From: an uncultured Bacteroidales bacterium
Lineage (GTDB): Bacteria > Bacteroidota > Bacteroidia > Bacteroidales > UBA932
DNA length: 64,000 nucleotides
Direction: 5' to 3'
Assembly: GCA_944323505.1 (NCBI GenBank)
Contig: CALUST010000015.1
Coordinates: 119,407 to 183,406, forward strand
Shown: one piece after another, positions 9,330-18,836 of the stretch
How positions within the stretch are numbered: the stretch's first letter is position 1
Layout: each line of letters opens with the position of its first letter
Position numbers and translations under genes: made by a program
The notes under the pieces: model-generated
Seen by the model: the letters and a program-made list of their open reading frames with translations, nothing else
Database searches by the model: none
Told to the model about the DNA's origin: nothing

Positions 9330-10952
9330 TCAGAACCCTATCTCATTGTTGATTGTCTGCATCTCCGGATTTACCGAATATTCCGCCTCAGGGATAGGCA
9401 GGAATCTGTATTTTGCGTCCACGTCAGTCCCTTCTTCAACATTCCCTTTCCATTGCCAGTTGTATGTGGACGTATATTTGCCGAATCTGATCAGGTCTGT
9501 GCGCCGGATGCATTCCATATACATTTCGCGGAGCCTCTCGTCACAGATGAAGTCCTCGTCAAGTTCCGCATCGCTTATGGTGCCGGTATCTGCTGCTCCG
9601 AATGCTCTTTCCCGTATGTCATTGATGTATCCGAGAGCCTCAGACCGTGTAGCCCCTGAGCCTCCGCGGACAACAGCCTCGGCAAACATCAGATATACGT
9701 CGGCCAACCTGAATACCGGGAAATCCGTATTGGCTCCGCCTCCTTCTCCGCAGAAACTTGCAGGCTCCCCTGCATCGTTGAGGTTTGTCCATTTGTATAT
9801 CCTGTATCCTGTGGATGCGTCATCATGAGCCGTGATGTCCTTGCTGCGCGGGGTCTTGTTGTAAAGCGTCTCCCCTGACTCTCCTGTGCCCGCTGCTGTG
9901 CGGTCATAGTCAATGAACATCGCACGGGAGTCCCCGGCATCGAATATGTCCACCAGTTCCGGTCTTGCCCTGAGATTGTTCCATGCGCTTGAGCCTTCTG
10001 TCCCCCAGACATCTTCGTAGTCTTCGAAATTGGCGAGGACTTCGCCGCAGGTGATGAACGTGGTGGCATCCCATGTGGTGGTATTGGTCCCGTCACAGGC
10101 AAGGGCGAAAATGATCTCATTGGAACGGAGATGGTTGTCTCCGTTGAAGAGTTTTGCATAGTCCTGCTCCAGACTGTATCCGTCTTCCATCACTTTCTTG
10201 CACGCCGAGATGCATTCGTCATAGTACTCTGTCCCGGTCCATGTCTCGCCGTTCAGATAGAGCCGCGCGAGCAGGGCGTATGCCGCACCCCTGTTGGCGT
10301 GTCCATAGTTTGTCTTGTCAAGCAGCGGTGCGATTTCTTCGAGTTCCCCTGTCACGAATCCGAACATCTGAGTCCTGTCATAAGTCCGGGGAATATAGGT
10401 CCCGACTCCGTCAGCCTCTGTCACGAACGGCATCTTGTTGTAGAAGTCCAGAGCCTGGGTATAGGCGTATGCCCGGAGAAATCTGGCTTCGTTCCTGTAC
10501 TTCCCGATCTGAGCCCTCTGTTCTTCATTGAACCTGGACAGCCTGGTTTCGTCAGAGGCGTTCCGGATAAATTCGTTGGACATCGCAACGATGTTGTAGA
10601 TGTGATAGTACATGGCAGAGCACCAGGGGTCTCCGGCATTCCATGAAAGCCCGTTCACGTCCGTGAGACTTTCACCGGCAAGCCAGATGGCATCGCAGGC
10701 ATCAGTGGAGCAGTCCTGGAACATCATCAGGGTCCTGATGTAGTTCTGGCTTCTGGCTTCGGTGGATACGCTGCTGATTCGTTGTATCATTGCCGCATAT
10801 ATTCCTCCCAGGGTCATCTGATAACCCTCGACGGAGGTATAGACATCGTTCGATGTGGTGCTTGTATGCGGATACTGGTCAAGTGAGCCGACACAGGACG
10901 ATGTCCCGGCCAGCATGGCTGCAGCCATTATCGTATATATGATTCTTTTCAT
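9330..10952 (-). CDS. SusD/RagB-like glycan-binding lipoprotein
   Basis: 540 residues with a lipobox signal (AGTSSCVG, Cys20). The N-terminal SusD-like segment (YPHTSTTSNDVYTSVEGYQM) is followed by TPR-like helices (RNEARFLRAYAY) and the C-terminal RagB/SusD signature (FPVFRLADVYLMFAEAVVRG, then NDIRERAFG and ERLREMYME-like ERLREMYMECIRRTDL). SusD proteins form the lid on the SusC channel and hold the glycan for import. It lies 11 bases after the SusC-like gene, so the pair is co-transcribed. Confidence 0.95.
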   Translation of the reverse strand: MKRIIYTIMAAAMLAGTSSCVGSLDQYPHTSTTSNDVYTSVEGYQMTLGGIYAAMIQRISSVSTEARSQNYIRTLMMFQDCSTDACDAIWLAGESLTDVNGLSWNAGDPWCSAMYYHIYNIVAMSNEFIRNASDETRLSRFNEEQRAQIGKYRNEARFLRAYAYTQALDFYNKMPFVTEADGVGTYIPRTYDRTQMFGFVTGELEEIAPLLDKTNYGHANRGAAYALLARLYLNGETWTGTEYYDECISACKKVMEDGYSLEQDYAKLFNGDNHLRSNEIIFALACDGTNTTTWDATTFITCGEVLANFEDYEDVWGTEGSSAWNNLRARPELVDIFDAGDSRAMFIDYDRTAAGTGESGETLYNKTPRSKDITAHDDASTGYRIYKWTNLNDAGEPASFCGEGGGANTDFPVFRLADVYLMFAEAVVRGGSGATRSEALGYINDIRERAFGAADTGTISDAELDEDFICDERLREMYMECIRRTDLIRFGKYTSTYNWQWKGNVEEGTDVDAKYRFLPIPEAEYSVNPEMQTINNEIGF

Positions 10953-10963
10953 CTTATCGGATT

Positions 10964-13942
10964 TTAGAAGGTTAGACCGATTCCGAGAGACCAGATCCGA
11001 GGTCTCGGATAGAAATTCTGGTCGACTCCGAGATAGATTTCAGGATCGACACCTGAATATTTTGTGATGGTGAAGACATTCTGGACCATGAATGAGACAT
11101 TCAGTCCGACAACGTCCTTGATCCGTCCGAAATCGTAGTTGAGGATGATATTGTCCATTTTGAGGAAAGAGGCGTTCTCGACATAATGGTCAGAATAGAT
11201 CTGTCTTGTCCTGAAGCCTGTCTGAAGATAGCTTGTGGACAGGTTGTACAGGGCGTCATCTGCGTATTTCAAAGTCTCAAGTGCACCATTGTTGGCGGCA
11301 GTGGCGTTATAGGCATAGTTGCCTATATTCGCACGGAGGGCGGTGCTGAGTGTAAGATTTCTCCACCTTATGGACGTGCTGAGCCCCAGCATATAGTCAG
11401 GTGACGGGGAATGATAGAAATATCTGTCGTCAATGGTGATCTGTCCGTCGCCGTTTAGGTCTGCGTAAAGACCTTCAACCGGTCTGCCGCTCTCGTCATA
11501 GACCTGCTTGTACACATAGAAGGCATACGGGGTCTCGCCTACTGCAAACGCCTGTACTTGGCGGGCATCAATCGATGCACCTACAAGGGTAGGCGGGACG
11601 TCTGCATTTTCCAGGAGCGAGAGATTTGTGATCTTGACTTTCTGCCACGTCATATTGGCGGAGATGCTCCATGTCCAGTCCTTGGTGTCAATAGGGACGG
11701 CACTGATGTTCACCTCCACACCCTCACTGTCCACATTGCCCACATTGGTCGTTATGGTGCGGGAGAAGTTGGTCCCGGCTGCGGCAGGGACAGTCGCGAG
11801 CAGGTCGCTTGTCTTTCTCGTGTAGTAGTCGATGCTTCCCGAGATCCTGTCGTTGAGGAACCCGAAGTCGAGCCCGAAGTTCCATGATGTGGTTGTTTCC
11901 CATGTCAGGTCGTCCACGTATGCCCCGGGCTGGTAGTAGAGGCTGTAGTTGCCGTAGCCGTTTGTGATATATTGGGAGTTGCTGCCGGAAATATAATATA
12001 TAGGAAGGTATCCGTAGTTGCCGATGCCGTCCTGCTGGCCGGTGACGCCGAATGAGGCGCGGAGTTTAAGATTGTTGAGCACCCCGTTGTCTTTCAGGAA
12101 TTTTTCTTGGGCGATGTTCCAAGCCAGGGCTACGGACGGGAAGGTGCCCCATCTGCTGTCCTTGGCGAAACGGGATGAACCGTCACGACGGATGGTGGCT
12201 GTCAGCAGGTAACGTCCGTCAAATGACCAGTTGAGACGTGCATAGTATGACAGGAGGACGTGCCTTTGGTCGTTTGCGATCCAGGCGGCATTCAGGCTTG
12301 TCACTCTGTCAGCCGCATAACTGTCTCCTGCTGAGACGTATGATTTCCAGTACTGCCAGTCATATCCTGCTGTGACATCAATTCTGGACTTGATGGCCGC
12401 TATCTCCTTGTTGTAGTTGAGATAGGCTGTGAAAAGCCTGTTCTCGGCAGTATTCGGCCCGGATGGAGTATAAAGTCCGCCCTGTCTCCAGTATTGTGCG
12501 GCAGTCTCCGGTACGAATACCTCGCTTTTTGCTGACGCATAGTCGTATCCTCCGGTGATATGGAGCCTGAGTTCCGGCAGGAAGTGCATCTTGTAGTCGA
12601 TGTCGAGATTGGCTATCACCCTTTGCATATTCTCCCGGCTGTCATACTGCTCAAGTACTCCGAGAGGGTTGAGTGCCGACCCTGTTGAGACCGGCTCCCC
12701 GTTCATGAGTATCTCGCTGTATCCTCCGAAAGAACTGTTGCCGGACCAGACAGGTCTTGTCGGGTCTCCCACAGTGGCATTATATATGGCCGATCCGGAT
12801 TGAGCATACCTGTTCTTGTTGATGGCACCTTTCGCGCTCAATGTTATCTTGAGGTGGTCATCGAAAAATGACGGGCTCAGGTTGATGTTGCCGGTGTATC
12901 TGGTGGCATTGTCCGTCTTGACTATACCGTCCTGGTTGTAGTATCCCACAGACACTCTGAACGGGAAGTTCCTTGTAAACTTTCCTGCTACGCTCAGATT
13001 GTTGTCCGTGCCGAATGCCGTGTGGTATATCTGGTCTTCCCAGTCTGTGAACCCGTTTGTCTGCCAGTCTCCGAGCAGATTTGCATATCCGGCATCGGTG
13101 GCCACCTGGACAAACTGGTCCGGAGAAAGCATGTCAGCGGTCCTTGTCTTGTTCTGCAGGGAGAGCGTGGTGTTGAATGTGATGTCAAGTTTGTCGCTCC
13201 TGCCCTTCTTTGTGGTGATGATGACGACTCCGTTTGATGCACGTGAGCCGTAGATGGCTGTGGATGATGCGTCTTTCAGGACTGTCATCGATTCTATGTC
13301 GGCAGGGTTGATGAGTGCGAGGAAGTTCGTTCCCATGCCGCTCACTCCGCCGCTTTCAAGCGGTACGCCGTCCAATACTATAAGAGGGTCGTTGGATGCG
13401 TTCAGAGATGCTCCTCCGCGGATTCTGATAGTGCTGCCGCTTGTAGGGGAGCCTCCTGACGATGTGATCTGTACCCCGGAGACCTTACCGTTGATCAACT
13501 GTTCCGGAGAAGAGATGAGTCCCGTGTTGAAGTCATCGCTGTTGACGGCGGAGATGGAGCCCGTCATATCCCTTTTGGTGGTTGTGCCGTATCCGATTAC
13601 CACCGCATCCGTCAGAAGTTCGGTGTCCGGGAGAAGCTGCAGGTCGATTTGCGCCCGTCCTTGTACCGGGATATTCTGTGTCTTGTATCCGAGATAGGAG
13701 AAGACGAGAGTCCCGTCCTCAGGCACTTCGATGGAATATTTCCCGTCAAGGTCTGTTGTCACTCCGGTTGTCGTACCCTGTATGACCACCGTCAATGCAG
13801 GCAGGGGCAGTCCGGATTCATCAGTAACGGTTCCTGACACTGTCATGGTGCCTTGCGTCTGGGCTGAAAGACCGTCCGCAAACAGGACAGACATTGCCAA
13901 CCCGGACAGCAGAACCGCGATTCTTAGAAAAATTCTGCTCAT
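10964..13942 (-). CDS. SusC/RagA TonB-dependent glycan transporter
   Basis: 992 residues. A signal peptide (to about residue 27, GLSAQTQG) is followed by a carboxypeptidase-like regulatory domain (GTVTDESGLPLPALTV, about 33-110), a TonB-box/plug start (DAVVIGYGTTTKRDMTGS, about 113-130), the plug (PEQLINGKVSGVQI, PLIVLDGVPLES, ASSTAIYGSRASNGV) and a 22-strand barrel ending in RIWSLGIGLTF. It imports oligosaccharides across the outer membrane with energy from TonB. Gene order SusC, SusD, SusE-like, GH53, GH2 resembles the pectic galactan locus described in Bacteroides thetaiotaomicron. Confidence 0.96.
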   Translation of the reverse strand: MSRIFLRIAVLLSGLAMSVLFADGLSAQTQGTMTVSGTVTDESGLPLPALTVVIQGTTTGVTTDLDGKYSIEVPEDGTLVFSYLGYKTQNIPVQGRAQIDLQLLPDTELLTDAVVIGYGTTTKRDMTGSISAVNSDDFNTGLISSPEQLINGKVSGVQITSSGGSPTSGSTIRIRGGASLNASNDPLIVLDGVPLESGGVSGMGTNFLALINPADIESMTVLKDASSTAIYGSRASNGVVIITTKKGRSDKLDITFNTTLSLQNKTRTADMLSPDQFVQVATDAGYANLLGDWQTNGFTDWEDQIYHTAFGTDNNLSVAGKFTRNFPFRVSVGYYNQDGIVKTDNATRYTGNINLSPSFFDDHLKITLSAKGAINKNRYAQSGSAIYNATVGDPTRPVWSGNSSFGGYSEILMNGEPVSTGSALNPLGVLEQYDSRENMQRVIANLDIDYKMHFLPELRLHITGGYDYASAKSEVFVPETAAQYWRQGGLYTPSGPNTAENRLFTAYLNYNKEIAAIKSRIDVTAGYDWQYWKSYVSAGDSYAADRVTSLNAAWIANDQRHVLLSYYARLNWSFDGRYLLTATIRRDGSSRFAKDSRWGTFPSVALAWNIAQEKFLKDNGVLNNLKLRASFGVTGQQDGIGNYGYLPIYYISGSNSQYITNGYGNYSLYYQPGAYVDDLTWETTTSWNFGLDFGFLNDRISGSIDYYTRKTSDLLATVPAAAGTNFSRTITTNVGNVDSEGVEVNISAVPIDTKDWTWSISANMTWQKVKITNLSLLENADVPPTLVGASIDARQVQAFAVGETPYAFYVYKQVYDESGRPVEGLYADLNGDGQITIDDRYFYHSPSPDYMLGLSTSIRWRNLTLSTALRANIGNYAYNATAANNGALETLKYADDALYNLSTSYLQTGFRTRQIYSDHYVENASFLKMDNIILNYDFGRIKDVVGLNVSFMVQNVFTITKYSGVDPEIYLGVDQNFYPRPRIWSLGIGLTF

Positions 13943-13992
13943 AGATTGTGGTATTAGTTTTAATGTTCTGAAGTCTTGTCTTTTTGCAAGGA

Positions 13993-14000
13993 CAAAAATA
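13993..14000 (-). promoter_or_regulatory. -7 box for the galactan operon
   Basis: On the minus strand this reads TATTTTTG, matching TAnnTTTG, about 50 bases before the susC-like start. It faces away from the regulator gene. An upstream TTG lies 23 bases away, a little far for the -33 element. Confidence 0.5.
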
Positions 14001-14065
14001 CCTTATAATAAAATTGCCCGGTACAACAATTCGGACATCTTATGCCCCGAAATGGACAAATTCGC

Positions 14066-14073
14066 TATCTTTG
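14066..14073 (+). promoter_or_regulatory. -7 box for the hybrid regulator gene
   Basis: TATCTTTG matches TAnnTTTG exactly. Transcription would begin near 14079, about 15 bases before ATG 14094. This helps reject the upstream in-frame ATG at 14052, which would lie before the transcript start. Confidence 0.55.
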
Positions 14074-14093
14074 TATGGATAGCCTACAATGAC

Positions 14094-17000
14094 ATGAGAC
14101 TAAGACTGATACTGACAATCCTGCTGATGCCGTCATTGGTGTCAGCCGCACAGGACCGGCTTCCTTACGGCTTTCGCCGACTTCAGGGGACTGACGGGAT
14201 TTTCTCTGCCTATGCGATGGTACAGGACAGCAGCCGTTATCTCTGGATAGGGAGCGATGCAGGTCTTGTAAAATATGACGGATACAGATGTGAGTATTAC
14301 AGATATTCTGCAGGAGATTCCACGTCTCTGTGCCAGGACCATGTCAACACCCTCCTGTATTGTCCCTGGTACGGAAAGATGGTGGCCGGGACAGACGCCG
14401 GAGCGTCAGTCTATGATTTCAGCAGCGATTCGTTCTTTCAGTTGAAGAGTCTGGGATACCGTCATGTGAAATCCCTGCTTGCAGACGGGAATGTCATCTG
14501 GGTCGGGACAGTTGACGGACTTCTTAGGGCAGATGTTTCCGCAGGCCTTTATCCGGGACTGCCCATGGAGGAGACCGGTGGCCTGCCGTCCTCTCATATT
14601 GCCTGTGTGAGAAAAATCGGTCGGGACATATATTTCGGAGCGTATGACCATGTCTACAGGATGACTCCACAAGGCAGCATGAAGATAATCGGACTGCCTA
14701 CAGAGGGGAAACTGGTATTGGACATCACCGCTGACCCGGACAATGCAGACGCCTTGTGGATTGGTTCGGAACAGGGACTTATACATTATGATATGACAGA
14801 CGGCTCCTGTCGCATCCGTCTGGAGAATATCCCGGTGAAATATTTTTTCCGCAATGATGAATCCCTGTGGATCGGGACAGATAACGGGTTGTATATAATG
14901 GGTTCAGACGGTCATCTCACCCACTTCTATCACAGTTCAGAAAGCAGCCGGTCTCTGCCAAATAATGTCGTATGGTGCATATTCAAGGATTGTTCCGGGA
15001 ATATGCTGTTGGGAATGGACCATACTGCCGCTATTGCAGGAATGGATGACGACAGCCGTTTCACCGGTATATGGGAGATGACCGGACGCAAGGACGGGCT
15101 TGAGATAAGCGTGATGGCAGTCTCGTCTGATGGAGGTTTATGGGTAGGTGGCATGAACGGGCTTGTCAGGATGGGCGGCAACGGTGATTTCCTGCATTGG
15201 TACAAGTCGGATTCCGGGCCGTACAGGATGCGGCTTGCCCATAACAAGGTCAGGGATGTGTCCGATGACGGGACAGGCATGTGGGTGGTCTCTGACGGGG
15301 GGCTTGACCGGATTTCCTATGCTGACGGAAGTGTCAGACATTTCAGTTTCATACGACAGGACGGCGGCCGGTTCTCGAACTGGATGTATTCCGTGAGGAT
15401 GGAAGCTTCCGGAAGACTGTGGCTCGGGTCGTATGACGGTCTGCTTCTCATTGATGATGTCCCCGGTCTTATGGCATCAGAAGCCCCGTATACTGTGGAC
15501 ATGTGCCTTTCCGGCATTACAGAGCCGTCGTTGTCCGGCACGCAGATTATGGACATCGCCATTCTGGGTGACAAGGTTTTCGCCCTTTCCAACGGGCATG
15601 TTGATATTGTTGATGCATCGGACTCCGGTGTCCGCTATGTAACAGGGCTGGAGGGACGGGCAGTCTCATGTATAGAAGAAGGGGACGGATGCATCTGGGC
15701 CGGCACTTATGAGGGTGTCTGCCGCATTACAGAGGACGGCAAGGTGACATGGCTCCAGGGTTTCCCTCTTCCTGTATCCTCGTTGACTGTCTCCGGGAAC
15801 AGGATTTTTGTGATGAGCGGCAATACTGTCTCTGTATATGATATGGTCTCGGGACAATGGGACCATAGCCCGTTGGGAGAGGATCCGATTTTCTGCAGTA
15901 TGGAAGACAGGGACGGGAATGTGCTCATGGGTACAGTCGACGGGTATTTTACTATGCCGTCTGACAGGAATGTGTCGGATGCTGCCAGTCCGGCCGTATC
16001 GGTGACCGGACTTGTCCTTGACAACAGTCCCGTGAGGGTGGGAGAGGAGTATGACGGTAATGTGATTCTTCCGGAGAACATCAGCATGACAGACAAAGTC
16101 ACGTTTGGCCCCGGACAGAATTCATTTGCCGTTGAATTTTCGACATTCGATTTCTCCGAGCCTGACCCGCGTTTCTTCTACAGGCTCACAGGGCTGGATG
16201 ACAGGTTCCAGATGGCTTCCGGCAACAGGGCTGTATTCATCAATGTCCCTGCCGGTGAATATGTATTTGAGGTATATTCCGCATCTTCCGGCATGACAGA
16301 TGCAGGGACTGCGAGACTTGGCATCAGGGTAAGGCCTTTCTGGTATGCTACTACCGCCGCATTCATCATTTATTTCCTGCTTGTCTCTGGAGCGGTTTTC
16401 TGGGTGATATATTTCATGCGTATGAGACATCAGCTGCAGATTGAGCATATCGAAAGGGAGGATGCATTGAATATGGCAAAGATGAAGACCGATTTTTTTG
16501 CGAACATCTCCCATGAATTCAAAAGCCCGTTGAGCATCATCCTCGGTCTGGTCGGCAGGATGGTCTCTACAGAGTCGGATTCCATCAAGTCCAGGGAATT
16601 GGGGGCAGTCAGGAAAAATGCCGAGAAAATGCACATCCTGCTCAATCAGATGCTTGAGTTCAATGAGAACGGAGGCGTGGACATGTTCATCCCGTCAGCA
16701 TCATCGCTCCAGCAACTCGCAAAAGAGGTCTTCGATGCTTTTGTCCCTTCTTTTGAGGAGAAGAATATCAATTTCAGGTTCGTCTCGGATGAGATAGGCT
16801 ATGTGTTCATGCTGGACAGGGTCAAGATGGAGTCGGTATTCCGGAACCTGCTGTCAAATGCCTTGAAATTCACACCTTCCGGAGGTACAGTCCTCATGTC
16901 TGTGACAATAGGGGAGGAGACGCAGGATCTGCTTTATGCCGATGTCAAGGTGGAGGATACCGGCTGTGGTATCATGGAGGATGAACTCCCGTTCCTGTTC

Positions 17001-17987
17001 ACTGAATATTACAAGGCCCCGTCCAACCAGAAAGAGAATGTGAACGGCTCTGGAATCGGTCTATACCTGACGAAGAAGATAGTGGAAATGCACAAGGGCA
17101 GGATTTCCGTGGTCTCATCTCCCGGCAAGGGCACCTGTTTCACAATAAGGCTGTCGACGATGAAAGCCGACTCCTTTGTACTGAAGTCCGGCCCGGGAGA
17201 AGACTATACTCTGCACAATCTGTCAAAAGTATGGCAGCATGAGCGTAAGCCGATAGTGCTGCTTGTAGAGGATAATCCTGATATCAGGGATTTCATCGAG
17301 GCGTCATTGGGCAAGGACTATAAATTCTGTGTGGCATCTGACGGCAGACAGGGGTTGGAGATTCTGGAAAAGGAGAAGATAGACCTGGTGATAACGGACA
17401 TAACCATGCCGGGTATGGACGGTCTGGAGATGAGCCGTACCATCAGAAACAATGTAAGGACCGCCTTCCTTCCTATAATAGTGCTCACGGGAAAGAATGA
17501 CATGCAGACACGCCTCCATTCTTTCGAGTACGCAGATGCGTTTATTGCCAAGCCGTTTGATCTCAATTACCTCAACAGTCTCATAATCCGGCTGCTCATA
17601 AAGCATGAACAGTATCTTGAGACCATCAGGAAGCAGAAGATGCTTGAACCTGAAGTTGACAATGTCGTGTCTCCCGACGAAAAGTTCCTGCAGGAGATAA
17701 CGGATATCGTCAACAGGCATATAGCCGACCCGGAATTTTCGGCATCCGTCCTCTGCAATGAAAGCCATTACGGCAGCAAGCAGGTCTACAGGAAGATAAA
17801 GCAGCTTACAGGCATGGGCGTGGTGGAGTTTATCAGAGATACCAGATTGCAGAAGGCGGCAATGTATCTTTCGCAAAAGAAACTCACCGTCACGGAAATC
17901 ATGTATATGGTTGGTTTCACCACCCCGTCCTGGTTTGCGAAGTGTTTCAAGTCCAAATACGGGGTCTCCCCGTCAGAATACCAATAG
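14094..17987 (+). CDS. Hybrid two-component system sensor/regulator (HTCS)
   Basis: 1297 residues from ATG 14094, which gives a good signal peptide (MRLRLILTILLMPSLVSAA); longer in-frame starts precede the promoter box. The periplasmic part carries two-bladed propeller repeats (for example YLWIGSDAGLVKYDG, LWIGTDNGLYIMG) and a Y_Y_Y domain. A membrane helix at about 749-775 leads to a HisKA domain with HEFKSPL (His807), an ATPase domain (GSGIGLYLTKKIVEMHKG), a receiver domain (VITDITMPGMDG, Asp about 1102) and a C-terminal AraC-type DNA-binding domain (MYMVGFTTPSWFAKCFKSKY). Such proteins bind oligosaccharide in the periplasm and turn on the neighbouring locus. It is divergent from the galactan operon, so a beta-galacto-oligosaccharide is the likely signal. 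Confidence 0.95.
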   Translation: MRLRLILTILLMPSLVSAAQDRLPYGFRRLQGTDGIFSAYAMVQDSSRYLWIGSDAGLVKYDGYRCEYYRYSAGDSTSLCQDHVNTLLYCPWYGKMVAGTDAGASVYDFSSDSFFQLKSLGYRHVKSLLADGNVIWVGTVDGLLRADVSAGLYPGLPMEETGGLPSSHIACVRKIGRDIYFGAYDHVYRMTPQGSMKIIGLPTEGKLVLDITADPDNADALWIGSEQGLIHYDMTDGSCRIRLENIPVKYFFRNDESLWIGTDNGLYIMGSDGHLTHFYHSSESSRSLPNNVVWCIFKDCSGNMLLGMDHTAAIAGMDDDSRFTGIWEMTGRKDGLEISVMAVSSDGGLWVGGMNGLVRMGGNGDFLHWYKSDSGPYRMRLAHNKVRDVSDDGTGMWVVSDGGLDRISYADGSVRHFSFIRQDGGRFSNWMYSVRMEASGRLWLGSYDGLLLIDDVPGLMASEAPYTVDMCLSGITEPSLSGTQIMDIAILGDKVFALSNGHVDIVDASDSGVRYVTGLEGRAVSCIEEGDGCIWAGTYEGVCRITEDGKVTWLQGFPLPVSSLTVSGNRIFVMSGNTVSVYDMVSGQWDHSPLGEDPIFCSMEDRDGNVLMGTVDGYFTMPSDRNVSDAASPAVSVTGLVLDNSPVRVGEEYDGNVILPENISMTDKVTFGPGQNSFAVEFSTFDFSEPDPRFFYRLTGLDDRFQMASGNRAVFINVPAGEYVFEVYSASSGMTDAGTARLGIRVRPFWYATTAAFIIYFLLVSGAVFWVIYFMRMRHQLQIEHIEREDALNMAKMKTDFFANISHEFKSPLSIILGLVGRMVSTESDSIKSRELGAVRKNAEKMHILLNQMLEFNENGGVDMFIPSASSLQQLAKEVFDAFVPSFEEKNINFRFVSDEIGYVFMLDRVKMESVFRNLLSNALKFTPSGGTVLMSVTIGEETQDLLYADVKVEDTGCGIMEDELPFLFTEYYKAPSNQKENVNGSGIGLYLTKKIVEMHKGRISVVSSPGKGTCFTIRLSTMKADSFVLKSGPGEDYTLHNLSKVWQHERKPIVLLVEDNPDIRDFIEASLGKDYKFCVASDGRQGLEILEKEKIDLVITDITMPGMDGLEMSRTIRNNVRTAFLPIIVLTGKNDMQTRLHSFEYADAFIAKPFDLNYLNSLIIRLLIKHEQYLETIRKQKMLEPEVDNVVSPDEKFLQEITDIVNRHIADPEFSASVLCNESHYGSKQVYRKIKQLTGMGVVEFIRDTRLQKAAMYLSQKKLTVTEIMYMVGFTTPSWFAKCFKSKYGVSPSEYQ

Positions 17988-18012
17988 GAAGGGAGCCTCT
18001 GGATGAAAAGAT

Positions 18013-18044
18013 GACAGCCCCGCGATTCACATCGCAGGGCTGTC
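18013..18044. terminator. Long hairpin after the HTCS gene
   Basis: GACAGCCC (18013-18020) pairs perfectly with GGGCTGTC (18037-18044), and inside it GCGA (18022-18025) pairs with TCGC (18032-18035) around a six-base loop, with one C/A mismatch. No strong T run follows, so it may act as a transcript end protected by the hairpin or may belong to the small downstream reading frame. Confidence 0.5.
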
Positions 18045-18069
18045 GCAATTCTAACCTAAAACTTAACCT

Positions 18070-18138
18070 ATGAAAAAACTATTCGCACGAAATTATTGCA
18101 ATCTCTGTGCCAAAACGTGCCTCAAAGCAGAAAATTGA
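18070..18138 (+). CDS. Possible 22-residue cysteine-rich small protein
   Basis: An ATG preceded by an AC-rich stretch (CTAACCTAAAACTTAACCT) opens a 22-codon frame, MKKLFARNYCNLCAKTCLKAEN, with cysteines at 10, 13 and 17. It overlaps the 3' end of the HAD gene on the other strand by 17 bases. It is too short to judge by sequence; the start context and the hairpin just upstream are the only reasons to list it. Confidence 0.25.
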   Translation: MKKLFARNYCNLCAKTCLKAEN

Positions 18139-18817
18139 GGATTTCTTTGATGTTTTTTACCTCGATTACCCTGTCTGAGGCCGGAATCTCCATCATTTCA
18201 TGGCTCCATGTGACTTCATGCGGCACATGAATGGCTGTCCCTCCGATGCTGATGACCGGGGCGATGTCTGATTTGACTGAGTTGCCGACCATGAGTATCT
18301 CTTCCGGGGCGATGTCGAGTTTTGCAGCCATTGCCAGATAGTCTTCCGCGCTTTTTCTTTCCATCACCTCAATATGATGGAAATAACCGTACAGTCCGGA
18401 CTCCCGGTATTTGGTCATCTGCTCCAGAAGGTCGCCCTTTGTCGCCACGGCCAGCCGGTATTTGCCGTGAAGAGCCTTCAGGACTTCCTCAATCCCGGGC
18501 ATGAGATGGAACTCGTGATATGCGAGTTCATGTATGATCTGTTTCGTCTTGAAATATATCTCCGGCCCGAAACTGTCCCCGCAGATTCCGGCTGCAGCAT
18601 CGAGCATGCCAAGCAGGTAGGTCTTTGACCCGTATCCGAACACGGGGATATTCTCTTCCTGCTTCTCCGCAAGGCATGCGGCTATCTTCTCTGCGGGTGC
18701 GTAAGCGGAGAGAAGCCGGGCAAACCTGTGCTCTGCTTCTCTGAAATAACTCTCGTTTTCCCACAATGTGTCATCCGCATCGAAGAAAACGTATCTGAAT
18801 CTTCCTTTGAGTGTCAT
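18122..18817 (-). CDS. HAD-superfamily hydrolase
   Basis: 231 residues. Motif I is FFDADDTLW (nucleophile and acid/base Asp at about 13 and 15), motif II is AVATKGDL, the motif III lysine is in MERKSAEDYL, and motif IV is MVGNSVKSDI. The helical cap between residues 20 and 100 makes it a C1-type HAD phosphatase. The substrate is not readable; these enzymes usually remove phosphate from small metabolites. It is 19 bases downstream of the cyclophilin gene on the same strand and is probably co-transcribed with it. Confidence 0.85.
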   Translation of the reverse strand: MTLKGRFRYVFFDADDTLWENESYFREAEHRFARLLSAYAPAEKIAACLAEKQEENIPVFGYGSKTYLLGMLDAAAGICGDSFGPEIYFKTKQIIHELAYHEFHLMPGIEEVLKALHGKYRLAVATKGDLLEQMTKYRESGLYGYFHHIEVMERKSAEDYLAMAAKLDIAPEEILMVGNSVKSDIAPVISIGGTAIHVPHEVTWSHEMMEIPASDRVIEVKNIKEILNFLL

Positions 18818-18836
18818 CTTCTATTCTGATGCCAGC

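Noticed and set aside
13731-14093. N-terminal extension of the HTCS gene
   Set aside because: The extension runs antisense through the susC-like start and the promoter; a signal peptide begins at 14094.
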